The notes under the pieces: generated by a model | What the model saw: only the letters and a program-made list of their open reading frames with translations | The model's database searches: none | Told to the model about the DNA's origin: nothing | Shown: in pieces, positions 20,442 to 29,921 of the stretch | Position numbering within the stretch: the stretch's first letter is position 1 | Layout: every line of letters starts with the position of its first letter | DNA from: Chitinimonas koreensis | Lineage (GTDB): Bacteria > Pseudomonadota > Gammaproteobacteria > Burkholderiales > Chitinimonadaceae | Length of the DNA: 64,000 bases | NCBI RefSeq assembly: GCF_014353015.1 | Contig: NZ_CP060704.1 | Coordinates: forward strand, 4,117,001-4,181,000 | Reading direction: 5' to 3' | Made by a program: the position numbers and the translations under genes

Positions 20442-21383
20442 CGAAGCGCTCCAGGGAATCGAGATAGGACTGCAGCTCGACCGGCAGCGGCGCCTTGAGC
20501 GGCAGCGGCTGGCCGGTCAGCGGGTGGTTGAGCGTGAGCCGCCAGGCATGCAGGAACATGCGCTTGAGGCCCTGCCGCGGCAGCGCCTTGTTCAACGCGA
20601 AATCGCCGTACTTGTCGTCGCCGAGGATGGGGAAGCCCGATTGCGCGCAATGCACGCGGATCTGGTGGGTGCGGCCGGTCTTGAGCTCGCACTCGAGCAG
20701 CGTCGCGTCGCCGAAGCGGTCGCGCCGGTTGAGCACGGTGTGCGAGTCCTGGCCGTCGGGCGTCACGCTGACGCGGCGCTCGCCGTCGGCGGTCACGTAT
20801 TTCTGCAGCTTGAAGCGGACGTGGCGGCGCGCGTCGGGGAACTGGCCCTTGACCAGCGCCAGGTAGCGCTTGTCCATGCCGCGGTCGTTGCGCAGCATCT
20901 CGTGCAGCGCGACCAGCGCGCTGCGCTTCTTGGCGATCAGCAGGATGCCCGAGGTCTCGCGGTCGAGCCGGTGCACCAGCTCCAGGAAGCGCGCCGTGGG
21001 CCGCTGCGCGCGCAGCTGCTCGATCACGCCGAAGCTCACCCCGCTGCCGCCGTGCACCGCCAGGCCGGCCGGCTTGTCGATCACCAGCAGCGCCTCGTCC
21101 TCGAACAGGATCGGCAGCTCGGGGCTGCGCGCCAGCGCGCCGGCCGAGGGCTTGGCCGAGGGCTCGGCCAGCCGGATCGGCGGGATGCGGATCAGGTCGC
21201 CCTCGGCGATGCGGTAGGTCACGTCGGCCCGGCCTTTGTTCACCCTCACCTCGCCCGACCGGACGATGCGGTAGACCAGTGATTTGGGGCGCCCTTGAGC
21301 TGCTTGAGCAAGTAGTTGTCGAGCCGCTGGCCCGCTTCCTCGCTGCCGACGGTGAGGTAGGAAACTTTGCTGGTGTCGTCCAT
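20434..21383 (-). CDS. rluC: 23S rRNA pseudouridine synthase RluC (frameshifted near the N-terminus)
   Basis: Modifies U955, U2504 and U2580 of 23S rRNA in E. coli. The natural start is the ATG at 21383 (MDDTSKVSYLTVGSEEAG), but that frame breaks at a run of four G on the plus strand (21286-21289). One extra base joins LLKQLKGAP to KSLVYRIVRSGEVRVN, giving an S4 domain and the catalytic HRLDRETSGILLIAK motif. Apparent full length about 316 residues. The break looks like a homopolymer error. Divergent from rne, the usual arrangement. Confidence 0.92.
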
Positions 21384-21958
21384 CTGTCATATACTCGTGC
21401 GGTCTTGCCCACCGCTTCGGCCGGCTCCCGGTACCACCGGCGGCGAGACCATCCGCCACCCGTCCCGGCCGCTTCCGCCGCCGAATCGGGTACGCCGAAT
21501 TGGGCGCTAAAGCGGCGGATTATCTCACGCGCGACCGGCTCGCGCGGCCTTTCCTGCTCTTTCCCCGCGTCCGTACTCTTCTTGCCGTGCCGGCACAGTT
21601 CGCCGGCACCGATGTGCGCAAGACCGGCGCAAGCAATCACTTCGCTCTTTTGGGGAATCGCGGCCGAGGCAATCCAGCCTGTGCGGTTAACGTCGTTCAC
21701 CGCCAAGCAACGACGGCACCAGCTACAAAACGCATCACCGGACATCCGCAGGGTCGGCGCTCCAATCGAGGCCGGCCGGCATCTACCCAGGACACACCCG
21801 CGCGCGGCAACGACATCTCGGCCGCGACGACAGCACGGAACCCCAGGACTTCCCGCCTTGCCGATCCAAACGCAACGCCTTACCCCCTGAGTCTTCCCTC
21901 GACGGCTACCCGCCGTCGGTGTGTTCGCCCCTGCCCGTCCGGTAGCGGGAGAACCTTC
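21384..21958. promoter_or_regulatory. rluC-rne divergent region with long rne leader
   Basis: 575 bases without a gene. RNase E mRNAs in other proteobacteria carry long leaders that mediate autoregulation. Here an 8-bp perfect hairpin GTGCCGGC/GCCGGCAC (21587-21609, 7-base loop) is the clearest structure. The open frame that extends rne upstream is not supported by any conserved protein. No clear promoter was identified. Confidence 0.5.
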
Positions 21959-24900
21959 ATGAAACGCATGCTGTTCAATGCGACCCAAGCCGAAGAGCTG
22001 CGCGTCGCCATCGTCGACGGCCAAAAGCTCATCGATCTCGACATCGAGACCGTCGGCAAGGAACAACGCAAGAGCAATATCTACAAGGGTGTCATCACCC
22101 GCATCGAGCCCTCGCTCGAAGCCTGCTTCGTCGACTACGGCACCGACCGCCACGGTTTCCTCCCCTTCAAGGAAGTCGCCCGCGCCTATTTCCAGGACGG
22201 CGCCGACGGCCGCTCGCGCATCCAGGATGCGCTGCGCGAAGGCATGGAAGTCATCGTGCAGGTGGAAAAGGACGAGCGCGGCAACAAGGGCGCCGCGCTG
22301 ACCACCTTCATCTCGCTGGCCGGCCGCTACCTGGTGCTGATGCCGAACAACCCGCGCGGCGGCGGCGTGTCGCGCCGCATCGAGGGTGAAGAGCGGCAGG
22401 AACTGCGCGCTACCATGGACCAGCTCGACGTGCCGGGCGGCATGTCGATCATCGCCCGCACCGCCGGCATCGGCCGCAGCGCCGAAGAGCTGCAGTGGGA
22501 CCTGAACTACCTGCTGCAACTGTGGCGCGCCATCGAGAACGCCGCCGGCGCCCAGAAGGGCCCGTTCCTAATCTACCAGGAAGGCAGCCTGGTCATCCGT
22601 GCGATCCGCGACTATTACCAGCCCGACATCGGCGAGATCCTGATCGACACCGAGTTCGTCTACGAACAGGCCCGCCAGTTCATGAGCCACGTGATGCCCG
22701 GCTTCGTGAACCGCGTGAAGGTCTACAAGGACGACGTGCCGCTGTTCTCGCGCTTCCAGATCGAACACCAGATCGAGACCGCCTTCTCGCGCGAAGTGGC
22801 CCTGCCTTCGGGCGGCGCCATCGTGATCGACCACACCGAGGCGCTGGTCTCGGTCGACGTCAACTCGGCGCGCGCCACCAAGGGCGGCGACATCGAGGAG
22901 ACCGCGACCCGCACCAACCTCGAAGCCGCCGACGAGATCGCCCGCCAGCTGCGCCTGCGCGACCTCGGCGGCCTGATCGTGGTCGACTTCATCGACATGG
23001 AGAAGGCCGGCAACCAGCGCGAGGTGGAAAACCGCCTGCGCGACGCGCTGCGCCACGACCGCGCCCGCGTGCAGACCGGCAAGATCTCGCGCTTCGGCCT
23101 GATGGAACTGAGCCGCCAACGCCTGCAACCCTCGCTCGGCGAGACCGCCCACCAGCCCTGCCCGCGCTGCCACGGCACCGGCTTCATCCGCGGTACCGAA
23201 TCGTCGGCGCTGCACATCCTCCGCATCATCCAGGAGGAGGCGATGAAGGAGAACACCGGCGCCGTGCACGCTCAGGTCCCGGTCGACGTCGCCACCTTCC
23301 TGCTCAACGAGAAGCGCGCCGACATCTTCGCGGTGGAATCGCGCCTCAAGGTCGGCGTGGTGCTGATCCCCAACATCCACCTCGAGACGCCGAACTACTC
23401 GGTGGTGCGCCTGCGCCACGACGACCTCAACCACATCGAGGAAGTGCTGCCGTCGTACAAGATGATGGAAGCGCCGGCCGAGGAAGAGCAGGCCCACGGC
23501 AAGGACAGCGAGCCGGCCAAGCCGCGCCAGGAAGCCGCCGTGAAGGGCATCACCCCGTCGCAGCCGGCCCCGGCCCCGGTCGAGAAGCCCGCGCCGACGC
23601 CGGTCCCGGCGCCGCAGCCCGAGGCCAAGCCCTCGCTGTTCGCCCGCATCGTCAACTGGTTCAAGGGCGAGGAGCCGGTGGAAGAGGCCAAGCCGGCCGC
23701 GCCGGCCGCCAAGGGCAACCGCGAGCGCAGCAGCAACGGCAACGGCAACAACCGCCGCGGCGGCGAAGGCCAGAACCGCCGCGAGCGCGGTGAGCGTGGC
23801 GAGCGTCCGAACCAGGAAGCGCGCCGCGACGAGCAGCGCCGCGGCGGCAACAAGCCGCGCATCGAGGAAGACGAGCAGGCGCGCGCCGAACGCCAGCCGC
23901 GCGGCGAGCAGAAGCAGGATCGCCAGCGCAGCGAACGCAGCGACCGTGGCGAAGGCCAGGGCCGCAACGAGCGCCAGGCCGAGAACCGCGAACCGCGCCA
24001 GCCGCGCGAGCAGCGTGAAACGCGCGAGGGCAACGAGCCGCGCGCCGAACGCGAACCGCGTCAGCCGCGTGAACAGCGCGAGCCGCGCGAAGGCGGCGAA
24101 GCGCCGCGCACCGAACGCGAACCGCGCCAGCCGCGTGAACCGCGCGAGCCGCGGGCCGAGCGCGAACCGCGCCAGCCGCGCCCGCAGGCCGAAAACAAGC
24201 CCGAAGCCAAGCCGGAAGTGAGCAGCGAGGCCGCCGAGCCGGCGCAGCAGGAACTGCTGCCGATCGACGGCGCGCCGACCGAAGGCCAGGAAGCCGGCAA
24301 CGAAGGCCGCGGCCGTCGTCGTCGTGGCCGTCGCGGTGGCCGTGGCGAGCGTACCGAGTCGGGCCAGCTGGTCGAGGGCGCCGAAGGCATGGCGCAGGAC
24401 GATGGCGCCGCAGCGGCCGAAGTCGCTGCGATCGAAGCGCCGGCAGCCGTGCAGGATGTCGCCGCCGCGCCGGCCGAAGTCCAGCCGGTCGCCGCGCGTG
24501 CCGAGGTCGAGGCGCCTGCCGCCGTGGCCGAAGCCCCGGCCCCTGCGCTCGAAGCCGCGCCGGTCGCGGCCGTCGAGACCGTGGCCCCGCCAGCTGTCGA
24601 AACGGTGGCCGCACCGGCCGTAGTCGAGTCCGCCGCGCCTGTCGAAGCGCCGGCCGTGACCGAAGCGCCCACGCCGGTGGAAACCGTCGCAGTGCCGGCC
24701 GCCGTCGAAGCGCCTGTCGCCGCAGCGGTGGAGACCGAAGTCCAGCCGGCCGCCGAGCCGCAAGCCGAAGCGGTGGTCGCCGCTCAACCGGCAGCCGAAG
24801 CCGCCGTCCAGGCCGAACCGGTAGCCGAAGTGGCCGAGGCCGCAGCACCGGCCCCGGCCGAAGCAGCCGCCGCACCGGTCGAAGCCCCGGTCGAAGCCGT

Positions 24901-25162
24901 CGCAACCGCGCCGGTCGCAGCCCCGGTGGCGGAAGCGCCTGCCACGCCCCAGGTCGCCGAGATCGGCCGGCCCGAGGACGTCGGCCTGGTCCAGGTCGAT
25001 ACCAAGCTCAAGGCCTTCGAGCCGGTCGAACTGCCGCTCGAACCGGCCGCCCCGCGCCGCCGCCGCAGCGACGTGAAGCCGTCGCAGCAGGCCGCGCCGG
25101 TGCAGGAAGAGCTGGTGATGATCGAGACCAGCCAGGCCGGCAAGTCCGAGCCGTCGGCCTGA
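21959..25162 (+). CDS. rne: Ribonuclease E
   Basis: Endonuclease initiating mRNA decay and processing rRNA/tRNA; scaffold of the degradosome. 1067 residues. The catalytic half has the S1 domain (NIYKGVITRIEPSLEACFVD), the DNase I-like site with Asp residues in SVDVNSARATKGGD and LIVVDFIDM, and the Zn-link CPRCHGTG. The C-terminal half is disordered: an Arg-rich tract of repeated REPRQPRE-like units (about residues 680-745), then a long Ala/Pro/Val/Glu region. The true start is MKRMLFNATQAEELR; upstream extension is leader. Confidence 0.97.
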   Translation: MKRMLFNATQAEELRVAIVDGQKLIDLDIETVGKEQRKSNIYKGVITRIEPSLEACFVDYGTDRHGFLPFKEVARAYFQDGADGRSRIQDALREGMEVIVQVEKDERGNKGAALTTFISLAGRYLVLMPNNPRGGGVSRRIEGEERQELRATMDQLDVPGGMSIIARTAGIGRSAEELQWDLNYLLQLWRAIENAAGAQKGPFLIYQEGSLVIRAIRDYYQPDIGEILIDTEFVYEQARQFMSHVMPGFVNRVKVYKDDVPLFSRFQIEHQIETAFSREVALPSGGAIVIDHTEALVSVDVNSARATKGGDIEETATRTNLEAADEIARQLRLRDLGGLIVVDFIDMEKAGNQREVENRLRDALRHDRARVQTGKISRFGLMELSRQRLQPSLGETAHQPCPRCHGTGFIRGTESSALHILRIIQEEAMKENTGAVHAQVPVDVATFLLNEKRADIFAVESRLKVGVVLIPNIHLETPNYSVVRLRHDDLNHIEEVLPSYKMMEAPAEEEQAHGKDSEPAKPRQEAAVKGITPSQPAPAPVEKPAPTPVPAPQPEAKPSLFARIVNWFKGEEPVEEAKPAAPAAKGNRERSSNGNGNNRRGGEGQNRRERGERGERPNQEARRDEQRRGGNKPRIEEDEQARAERQPRGEQKQDRQRSERSDRGEGQGRNERQAENREPRQPREQRETREGNEPRAEREPRQPREQREPREGGEAPRTEREPRQPREPREPRAEREPRQPRPQAENKPEAKPEVSSEAAEPAQQELLPIDGAPTEGQEAGNEGRGRRRRGRRGGRGERTESGQLVEGAEGMAQDDGAAAAEVAAIEAPAAVQDVAAAPAEVQPVAARAEVEAPAAVAEAPAPALEAAPVAAVETVAPPAVETVAAPAVVESAAPVEAPAVTEAPTPVETVAVPAAVEAPVAAAVETEVQPAAEPQAEAVVAAQPAAEAAVQAEPVAEVAEAAAPAPAEAAAAPVEAPVEAVATAPVAAPVAEAPATPQVAEIGRPEDVGLVQVDTKLKAFEPVELPLEPAAPRRRRSDVKPSQQAAPVQEELVMIETSQAGKSEPSA

Positions 25163-25180
25163 TCGGTCGGCGCTAGGTAG

Positions 25181-25214
25181 CAAACAGGGGAGCCTCGGCT
25201 CCCCTGTTTGTTTT
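25181..25214 (+). terminator. Rho-independent terminator of rne
   Basis: Stem CAAACAGGGGAGCC with its complement around a short loop, followed by a T-rich tail, 18 bases past the rne stop. Confidence 0.9.
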
Positions 25215-25270
25215 GGCGCGTCGTATTTCGAAGCCGGTTCGCCCGGCCAAGCCAGGCGGCGATGTTTCTT

Positions 25271-25341
25271 GTAGGAGCGGCTGCAGCCGCGAATGACGGC
25301 CAGGCGAAGCCCGGCCCATTCGCGGCTGCAGCCGCTCCTAC
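25271..25341. repeat. REPIN-like doublet, class A, copy 1
   Basis: Arms GTAGGAGCGGCTGCAGCCGC and its inverse flank a 20-odd base spacer. The inner arm hairpin has a TGCA core where most copies have TTCA. First copy from the left; none in the preceding 25 kb. Confidence 0.9.
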
Positions 25342-25384
25342 ACATGGCCGTGATCGTGCTGTAGCGGATCGAGATCGGCCGCCG

Positions 25385-25897
25385 CTAGCCGGCGAAAAAG
25401 CTCCGCGCCGCCTCGTAGCGCGTCGCGAAGTACTTGCTCTTCATGCTCTCGATGCGGATGCGGCCGTTGGTGCTCGGCGAGTGGATGAACTTGTCGTCGC
25501 CGATATAGATGCCGACGTGCGAGAACGGCCGGTTCATGGTGTTGAAGAACACCAGGTCGCCGGCCTGCAGCTGGCTGCGGCCGACCGGGCGGCCGCGGCG
25601 CGCCATGTCGGCGGCGCTGCCCTTGAGCTCGACGTTGATCGCGTTGCGGTAGATGAAGCTGACCATGCCCGAGCAGTCGAAGCCGGCCTCGGGATTCTTG
25701 CCGCCGAACTGGTAGCCGACGTCGACCAGGCCCAGCGCATACATCACGATCTCGCGGCCGTTGTCGCCGACCTCGATGCGCGCCAGCGAGGTGTCGACCG
25801 GCTCCGGCCGCTTCGCCGCCTTGCGCGCCGGTGTGCTGCCGCAGCCGGCCAGCGCCAGCAGCGCGCAGGCCAATGCCGCCAGGCCCAGCCGCGTCAT
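25385..25897 (-). CDS. NlpC/P60 family lipoprotein (MepS/Spr-like peptidase)
   Basis: 170 residues: lipoprotein signal with LALAGC lipobox, then an NlpC/P60 domain with catalytic Cys in FDCSGMVSFIYRN, His in SHVGIYIGDDKF and a third polar residue in FIHSPST. Such enzymes cleave D-glutamyl-DAP bonds in peptidoglycan; a cell-wall hydrolase role is inferred. Its start overlaps the hydrolase stop by four bases. Confidence 0.9.
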   Translation of the reverse strand: MTRLGLAALACALLALAGCGSTPARKAAKRPEPVDTSLARIEVGDNGREIVMYALGLVDVGYQFGGKNPEAGFDCSGMVSFIYRNAINVELKGSAADMARRGRPVGRSQLQAGDLVFFNTMNRPFSHVGIYIGDDKFIHSPSTNGRIRIESMKSKYFATRYEAARSFFAG

Positions 25898-26718
25898 GGC
25901 AGCTCCTCCAGCCAGTCGGCCAATGCGTCGGCCGCCAGCCGCCAGTCGCGATCCAGCATCAGCAGGTGGCCCGGCCCCTTGAGCATCTGCGCATGCACCT
26001 CGAGCTGGCGCGCCGCGCTGTAGATCAGGTGGACCGGCATCAGGAGGTCGTCCTCGCTGCCCAGCACCAGCGCCGGCGGCATGCCGAGCGGTGGGCGGTA
26101 GTCCAGCTGCGGCAGCGTCATGTCGATCAGCGCGCGGTCCGATTCGTGCTGGAAGCGCGTCGCGTATTCGAGCAGCTCGCGCTCGGGCATCTGCGGCGAG
26201 AACAGCAGCTCGCGCAATTTGTCGAGCCGCGGCGGCACGCCGCCGTGCTGCAGCGCGTTCAGTTCCCACATCAGGCGCGGATGGCGCCACAGCAGGTGCA
26301 GCGCCGAGCCGATCAGGCCTTCGGGCGGCACCGTGGCCAGCAGCGCCAGGCCGGCCACCGCATGCTTGCGCGCATGCATCTGGGCCAGGAAGCCGCCCAT
26401 CGAATGGCCGACCAGCACCGGCTTGCGGCCGCAACGCGCCTCGACCCGGGCCGCGACGCGGGCCAGGTCGGCGGCGTAATCGGTGATGCGCCAGGCGGAC
26501 AGCTCGGCCGCGCCCGCGCTGCCGCCATGGCCGCGCAGGCTCAGGGCGAAGCTGCGGTAACCGCGCTCGGCGAAATAGGGCAGGAAGTAAGGTTGCCAGC
26601 ACCAGGCGCCGGCATAAGCGCCATGGATGAACAGCAGCGGCGGACGAAGATCCGGCCCCACGGGGCCGGATTCGATTATTTCCAGTTCAAATTCAGTAGC
26701 TTGGGGCAATTTATTCAT
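25894..26718 (-). CDS. Alpha/beta-fold hydrolase
   Basis: 274 residues with the alpha/beta hydrolase oxyanion region LLFIHGAYAGAWCW, nucleophile elbow GHSMGGF, an acid in LGSEDDLLMP and His in GPGHLLML. A lysophospholipase or esterase type is plausible; substrate unknown. Divergent from the TetR regulator, and translationally overlapping the NlpC/P60 lipoprotein. Confidence 0.87.
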   Translation of the reverse strand: MNKLPQATEFELEIIESGPVGPDLRPPLLFIHGAYAGAWCWQPYFLPYFAERGYRSFALSLRGHGGSAGAAELSAWRITDYAADLARVAARVEARCGRKPVLVGHSMGGFLAQMHARKHAVAGLALLATVPPEGLIGSALHLLWRHPRLMWELNALQHGGVPPRLDKLRELLFSPQMPERELLEYATRFQHESDRALIDMTLPQLDYRPPLGMPPALVLGSEDDLLMPVHLIYSAARQLEVHAQMLKGPGHLLMLDRDWRLAADALADWLEELP

Positions 26719-26842
26719 GCACTAGGCGAATGTTTGAGGTCACCTTACGCCTTTCGGCCATGGCCTTCAATCCTGCCGCGCATTGTTGACCTTAGAGTCA
26801 TTAAGTAATAAATTACCAGTGGTTCACTTACAGGAAGCCGCC

Positions 26843-27469
26843 ATGGACACGCCCCAGCCGCGCTGGCAACGGCGCAAGGAAGCCCGTCCCGCCGAGATCG
26901 TCGAAGCCGCGCTGCAGCTCTTCATGGAGAAGGGCTATGCCGCCACCCGGCTGGACGACGTCGCCAAGCTCGCCGGCGTCACCAAGGGCACGGTCTATCT
27001 CTATTTCGACAACAAGGAAGAGCTGTTCAAGGCCGTGGTGCGCGAAACCGTGCTGCCCAGCCTCGAATTCGCCGAGAACCTGGTCGACGGCCATCGCGGC
27101 AGCTGGGCCGAGCTGCTGTGGCAGCTGCTCGAGGGCTGGGCCGAGCGGATGGTCGAGTCGCCGGCGACCGGCATCTCCAAGCTGATGATCGCCGAGGCGG
27201 CCAACTTCCCCGAGCTCGCGCGCTTCTACGTCGACGAGGTGGTGGTGCGCAGCCGCCGGCTGTTCGCCGGGGTGATCGAGCGCGGCATCGCGGCCGGCGA
27301 ATTCCGCCCGGTCGACGTGCAGATGGCCACCCGCGCGGTGATCTCGCCCTTGATGATGATGAAGGTATGGAAGCAGAGCTTCTCGCTGTGCGACGCCGAG
27401 CCGGTCGACCTGCTGAGCTTCGCCCGCTTCCACTACGACCTGCTGCTCCAGGGCCTGCAGCGGCGCTGA
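26843..27469 (+). CDS. TetR-family repressor of the emr efflux operon
   Basis: 208 residues; N-terminal HTH (IVEAALQLFMEKGYAATRLDD then GVTKGTVYLYFDNKEELF), C-terminal ligand domain of the TetR_C_33-like type. Start at 26843 preceded by AGGAAG. It is followed by emrA after 67 bases on the same strand, so it most likely represses that operon and the divergent hydrolase. No operator dyad could be assigned with confidence. Confidence 0.88.
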   Translation: MDTPQPRWQRRKEARPAEIVEAALQLFMEKGYAATRLDDVAKLAGVTKGTVYLYFDNKEELFKAVVRETVLPSLEFAENLVDGHRGSWAELLWQLLEGWAERMVESPATGISKLMIAEAANFPELARFYVDEVVVRSRRLFAGVIERGIAAGEFRPVDVQMATRAVISPLMMMKVWKQSFSLCDAEPVDLLSFARFHYDLLLQGLQRR

Positions 27470-27536
27470 AGCTGCGCCCGACTTCCCCGATGGCCGCGAC
27501 CTGCCGGCACAAGAAAACGAGACAGAGACAGAATCC

Positions 27537-28595
27537 ATGAGCGACGTTTCCCAACCGAAGAAACAGAACAAGGCCCGCATCGTCTTCGCCCTCGCCGCGG
27601 TCGGCATCGCCGGCTGGGTCGGCTACCACTGGTGGCACGGCCGCACCTTCGTCGAGACCGACAATGCCCAGGTCGAGGGCCATATCGTGCCGGTCGCGGC
27701 CAAGGTGAGCGGCTACGTGACGCGCGTCGACGTGAGCGACAACCAGTCGGTCGCGGCCGGCGCCGTGCTGGTGCAGATCGACGACCGCGACTACGCGGCG
27801 CGGCTGGCCCAGGTCGAGGCCGACCTGAAGATCGCGGTGGCGGCCGCCGGCGGCAAGAACCAGACCGGCCAGGCCGAGGCCCAGGTCGGCTTCGCCCAGG
27901 CCAGCGCCTCGGCGGCGCAGTCGGCCATCAGCCAGGCCGATGCCGGCGCCGAATACGCGCGCAACGAACTGAACCGGATCCGCTCGCTGGCCAGCAAGGG
28001 CATGGCGACCGCCTCGCAGCTCGACGCCGCCCAGACCGCGCTGCGCACCGCCGAATCGCAGCTGAAGACTGCGCGCGACACCGCCAACGCCGCCGGCAAG
28101 CAGATCGGCGTCGCCGGCGCCGGCCTCAAGTCGGCCCAGGCCAAGGTCGACTCGGTGCGCGCCCAGCGCGACCTGGCCGCGATCCAGCTCGGCGACACCC
28201 AGGTGAAGGCGCCGGTGGCCGGCGTGAGCAGCAAGAAATCGGTCGAGATCGGCCAGCTGGTGCAGCCGGGCCAGACCCTGCTCTACCTGGTGCCGCTGCA
28301 GGACGTATGGGTGACCGCCAACCTCAAGGAAACCGAGGTCGGCAAGGTGAAGGCCGGCCAGCCGGTCGAGGTCGAGGTCGACGCCTATCCGGGCAAGGTG
28401 TTCTCCGGCAAGGTCGATTCGTTCAGCGCCGCCACCGGCGCCAAGTTCGCGCTGCTGCCGCCCGACAACGCCAGCGGCAACTTCACCAAGGTGGTGCAGC
28501 GCGTGCCGGTGAAGGTGAAGCTCGACGCCTACGACAGCCAGGCCACGCCGCTGCGGCCCGGCATGAGCGTGGTCGCCAGCATCCGTATTCGATAG
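27537..28595 (+). CDS. emrA: EmrA/HlyD-family membrane fusion protein
   Basis: Periplasmic adaptor joining an inner-membrane MFS pump to an outer-membrane channel. 352 residues: one N-terminal membrane helix (IVFALAAVGIAGWVGYHWW), biotinyl-lipoyl motif (VETDNAQVEGHIVPVAAKV), a long coiled-coil hairpin and barrel domain (VTANLKETEVGKVKAGQPV). The partner pump emrB lies 2 kb downstream, past three other genes. Confidence 0.93.
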   Translation: MSDVSQPKKQNKARIVFALAAVGIAGWVGYHWWHGRTFVETDNAQVEGHIVPVAAKVSGYVTRVDVSDNQSVAAGAVLVQIDDRDYAARLAQVEADLKIAVAAAGGKNQTGQAEAQVGFAQASASAAQSAISQADAGAEYARNELNRIRSLASKGMATASQLDAAQTALRTAESQLKTARDTANAAGKQIGVAGAGLKSAQAKVDSVRAQRDLAAIQLGDTQVKAPVAGVSSKKSVEIGQLVQPGQTLLYLVPLQDVWVTANLKETEVGKVKAGQPVEVEVDAYPGKVFSGKVDSFSAATGAKFALLPPDNASGNFTKVVQRVPVKVKLDAYDSQATPLRPGMSVVASIRIR

Positions 28596-28639
28596 CCGAC
28601 TTCTTCGAATGACGGCCATTGTGTACGCAGCCTGCGGCT

Positions 28640-28760
28640 CACCCCCCGGCAAAGCCGGGGTTTGCAGTCCGTGCGTGCTCGGCCATCGGCTATCCCCTGT
28701 TTCATCCCGACTCCCCCCGCCCTCGCCGCCGACGGGGATCCCCGCGAAATCGAAGCTTTC
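28640..28760. repeat. Long GC-rich interspersed element (family C), copy 1
   Basis: Small hairpin CCCCGGCaaAGCCGGGG (28643-28659), then about 40 bases, then CCCTGTTTCATCCCGACTCC running into CCCCGCCCTCGCCGCCG. The last block recurs at 47447-47474 and, degenerate, at 45946-45980. This copy lies in the 287-base gap between emrA and the phosphoesterase; nothing else was recognised in that gap. Confidence 0.7.
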
Positions 28761-28882
28761 GCGGGGTGGTCCAGAGGGGCCTCGCTTCGCTCGTCTGCGC
28801 GGTGTCGGTCGCCTGCTCGTCGCACGACCGGGCTCGCGGCGCACTTCGTAAGTAGAGTTGCAGGCAATCCCGGACACCGACC

Positions 28883-29650
28883 ATGCGCCTCGCCCTCGTC
28901 TCCGACATCCACGGCAACCTGCCCGCGCTCGAAGCGGTGCTGGCCGACCTCGCCCGCCGCGCGGTCGACCGCATCGCCAACCTCGGCGACAGCCTGAGCG
29001 GCCCGCTGTGGCCGGCCGAGACGGCCGCGCTGCTGATGCGGCAGGACTGGCCGCAGCTGGCCGGCAACCACGAACGCCAGTTGCTGGCGCCGGACCGTGC
29101 GCGCATGAACGCCAGCGACGGCCATGCCCGCGACCGGCTCGGCGACGAGACGCTGGCCTGGATCGCCGCGCTGCCGGCCACGCTGGCGCTCGACGACGAC
29201 GTGCTGCTGTGCCACGGCACGCCGGACAGCGACCTGGTCTATTTCCTCGAGACGGTGACGCCGCAAGGCAGCCGCATGGCCAGCCGCGCCGAGGTCGACG
29301 CCCGGCTCGGCGACGTGGAAGCCGGCCTGGTCGCCTGCGGCCACACCCACCTGCCGCGGACCATGCGTGCGGGCCGGGGCACGCTGGTGGTCAATCCGGG
29401 CAGCGTCGGCCTGCCGGCCTACGACGACGACCATCCCTACTTCCACCTGAGCGAGACCGGCAGCCCCGACGCGCGCTATGCGATCGTCGAGCGCACCGAC
29501 GCCGGCTGGCGCGCCGAGCTGATCGCCCTGCCCTACGACCACGAGGCCGCGGCGCAACAGGCCGAGCGCAACGGCCGGCCCGACTGGGCGCATGCGCTGC
29601 GCACCGGCTACGCGCTGCTGCCTTCCCCCGCGGGCGGAGCCCGGGCATGA
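28883..29650 (+). CDS. Metallophosphoesterase (YfcE-type)
   Basis: 255-residue calcineurin-like phosphoesterase. Metal-binding motifs: SDIHGN at the N-terminus, NLGDSLSGP, GNHERQ, and CGHTHLPR. Members hydrolyse cyclic or simple phosphodiesters; substrate unknown. The next gene starts inside its last codons (ATGA overlap). It interrupts the emrA-emrB pairing. Confidence 0.87.
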   Translation: MRLALVSDIHGNLPALEAVLADLARRAVDRIANLGDSLSGPLWPAETAALLMRQDWPQLAGNHERQLLAPDRARMNASDGHARDRLGDETLAWIAALPATLALDDDVLLCHGTPDSDLVYFLETVTPQGSRMASRAEVDARLGDVEAGLVACGHTHLPRTMRAGRGTLVVNPGSVGLPAYDDDHPYFHLSETGSPDARYAIVERTDAGWRAELIALPYDHEAAAQQAERNGRPDWAHALRTGYALLPSPAGGARA

Positions 29651-29910
29651 CCGCGACGATCAAACTCCCGCCGCGCACCGAGGACGAGCTGGTCGCCTCG
29701 CTCAAGCGCTATTTCGAACTGCACCTGGACGGCGAACTGGGCGACCTGCCGGCGCGCAACCTGCTGCGCTACATCGCCGAGGAAATCGGCCCGAGCCTCT
29801 ACAACCAGGCGGTGCGCGACGTGCAGGACCACCTGCAGCAGCGCGTCGCCGATCTCGACGTCGACTGCCACGCCGACGAACTGCCGTACTGGCGCAAGCG
29901 CAAGGCCTGA
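29647..29910 (+). CDS. DUF2164 family protein
   Basis: 87-residue small acidic protein (MTATIKLPPRTEDELVASL... LPYWRKRKA). It has the usual DUF2164 layout with the LPARNLLRYIAEEIGPSLYN region. Function unknown in the family. It overlaps the phosphoesterase by four bases and is followed by the LysE gene after 11 bases. Confidence 0.85.
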   Translation: MTATIKLPPRTEDELVASLKRYFELHLDGELGDLPARNLLRYIAEEIGPSLYNQAVRDVQDHLQQRVADLDVDCHADELPYWRKRKA

Positions 29911-29921
29911 AACGCACAGCC

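Noticed and set aside
21500..21958. In-frame upstream extension of rne
   Set aside because: No conserved residues before MKRMLFNATQ; it lies in a leader region and RNase E homologues start at that Met.
22568..25345. 925-codon open frame antisense to rne
   Set aside because: It mirrors the GC-rich rne coding sequence, has biased composition and no recognisable protein motif.
27027..28877. 616-codon minus-strand frame over tetR/emrA
   Set aside because: Shadow of the plus-strand genes; low-complexity Arg/Ala/Gly product and no start support.
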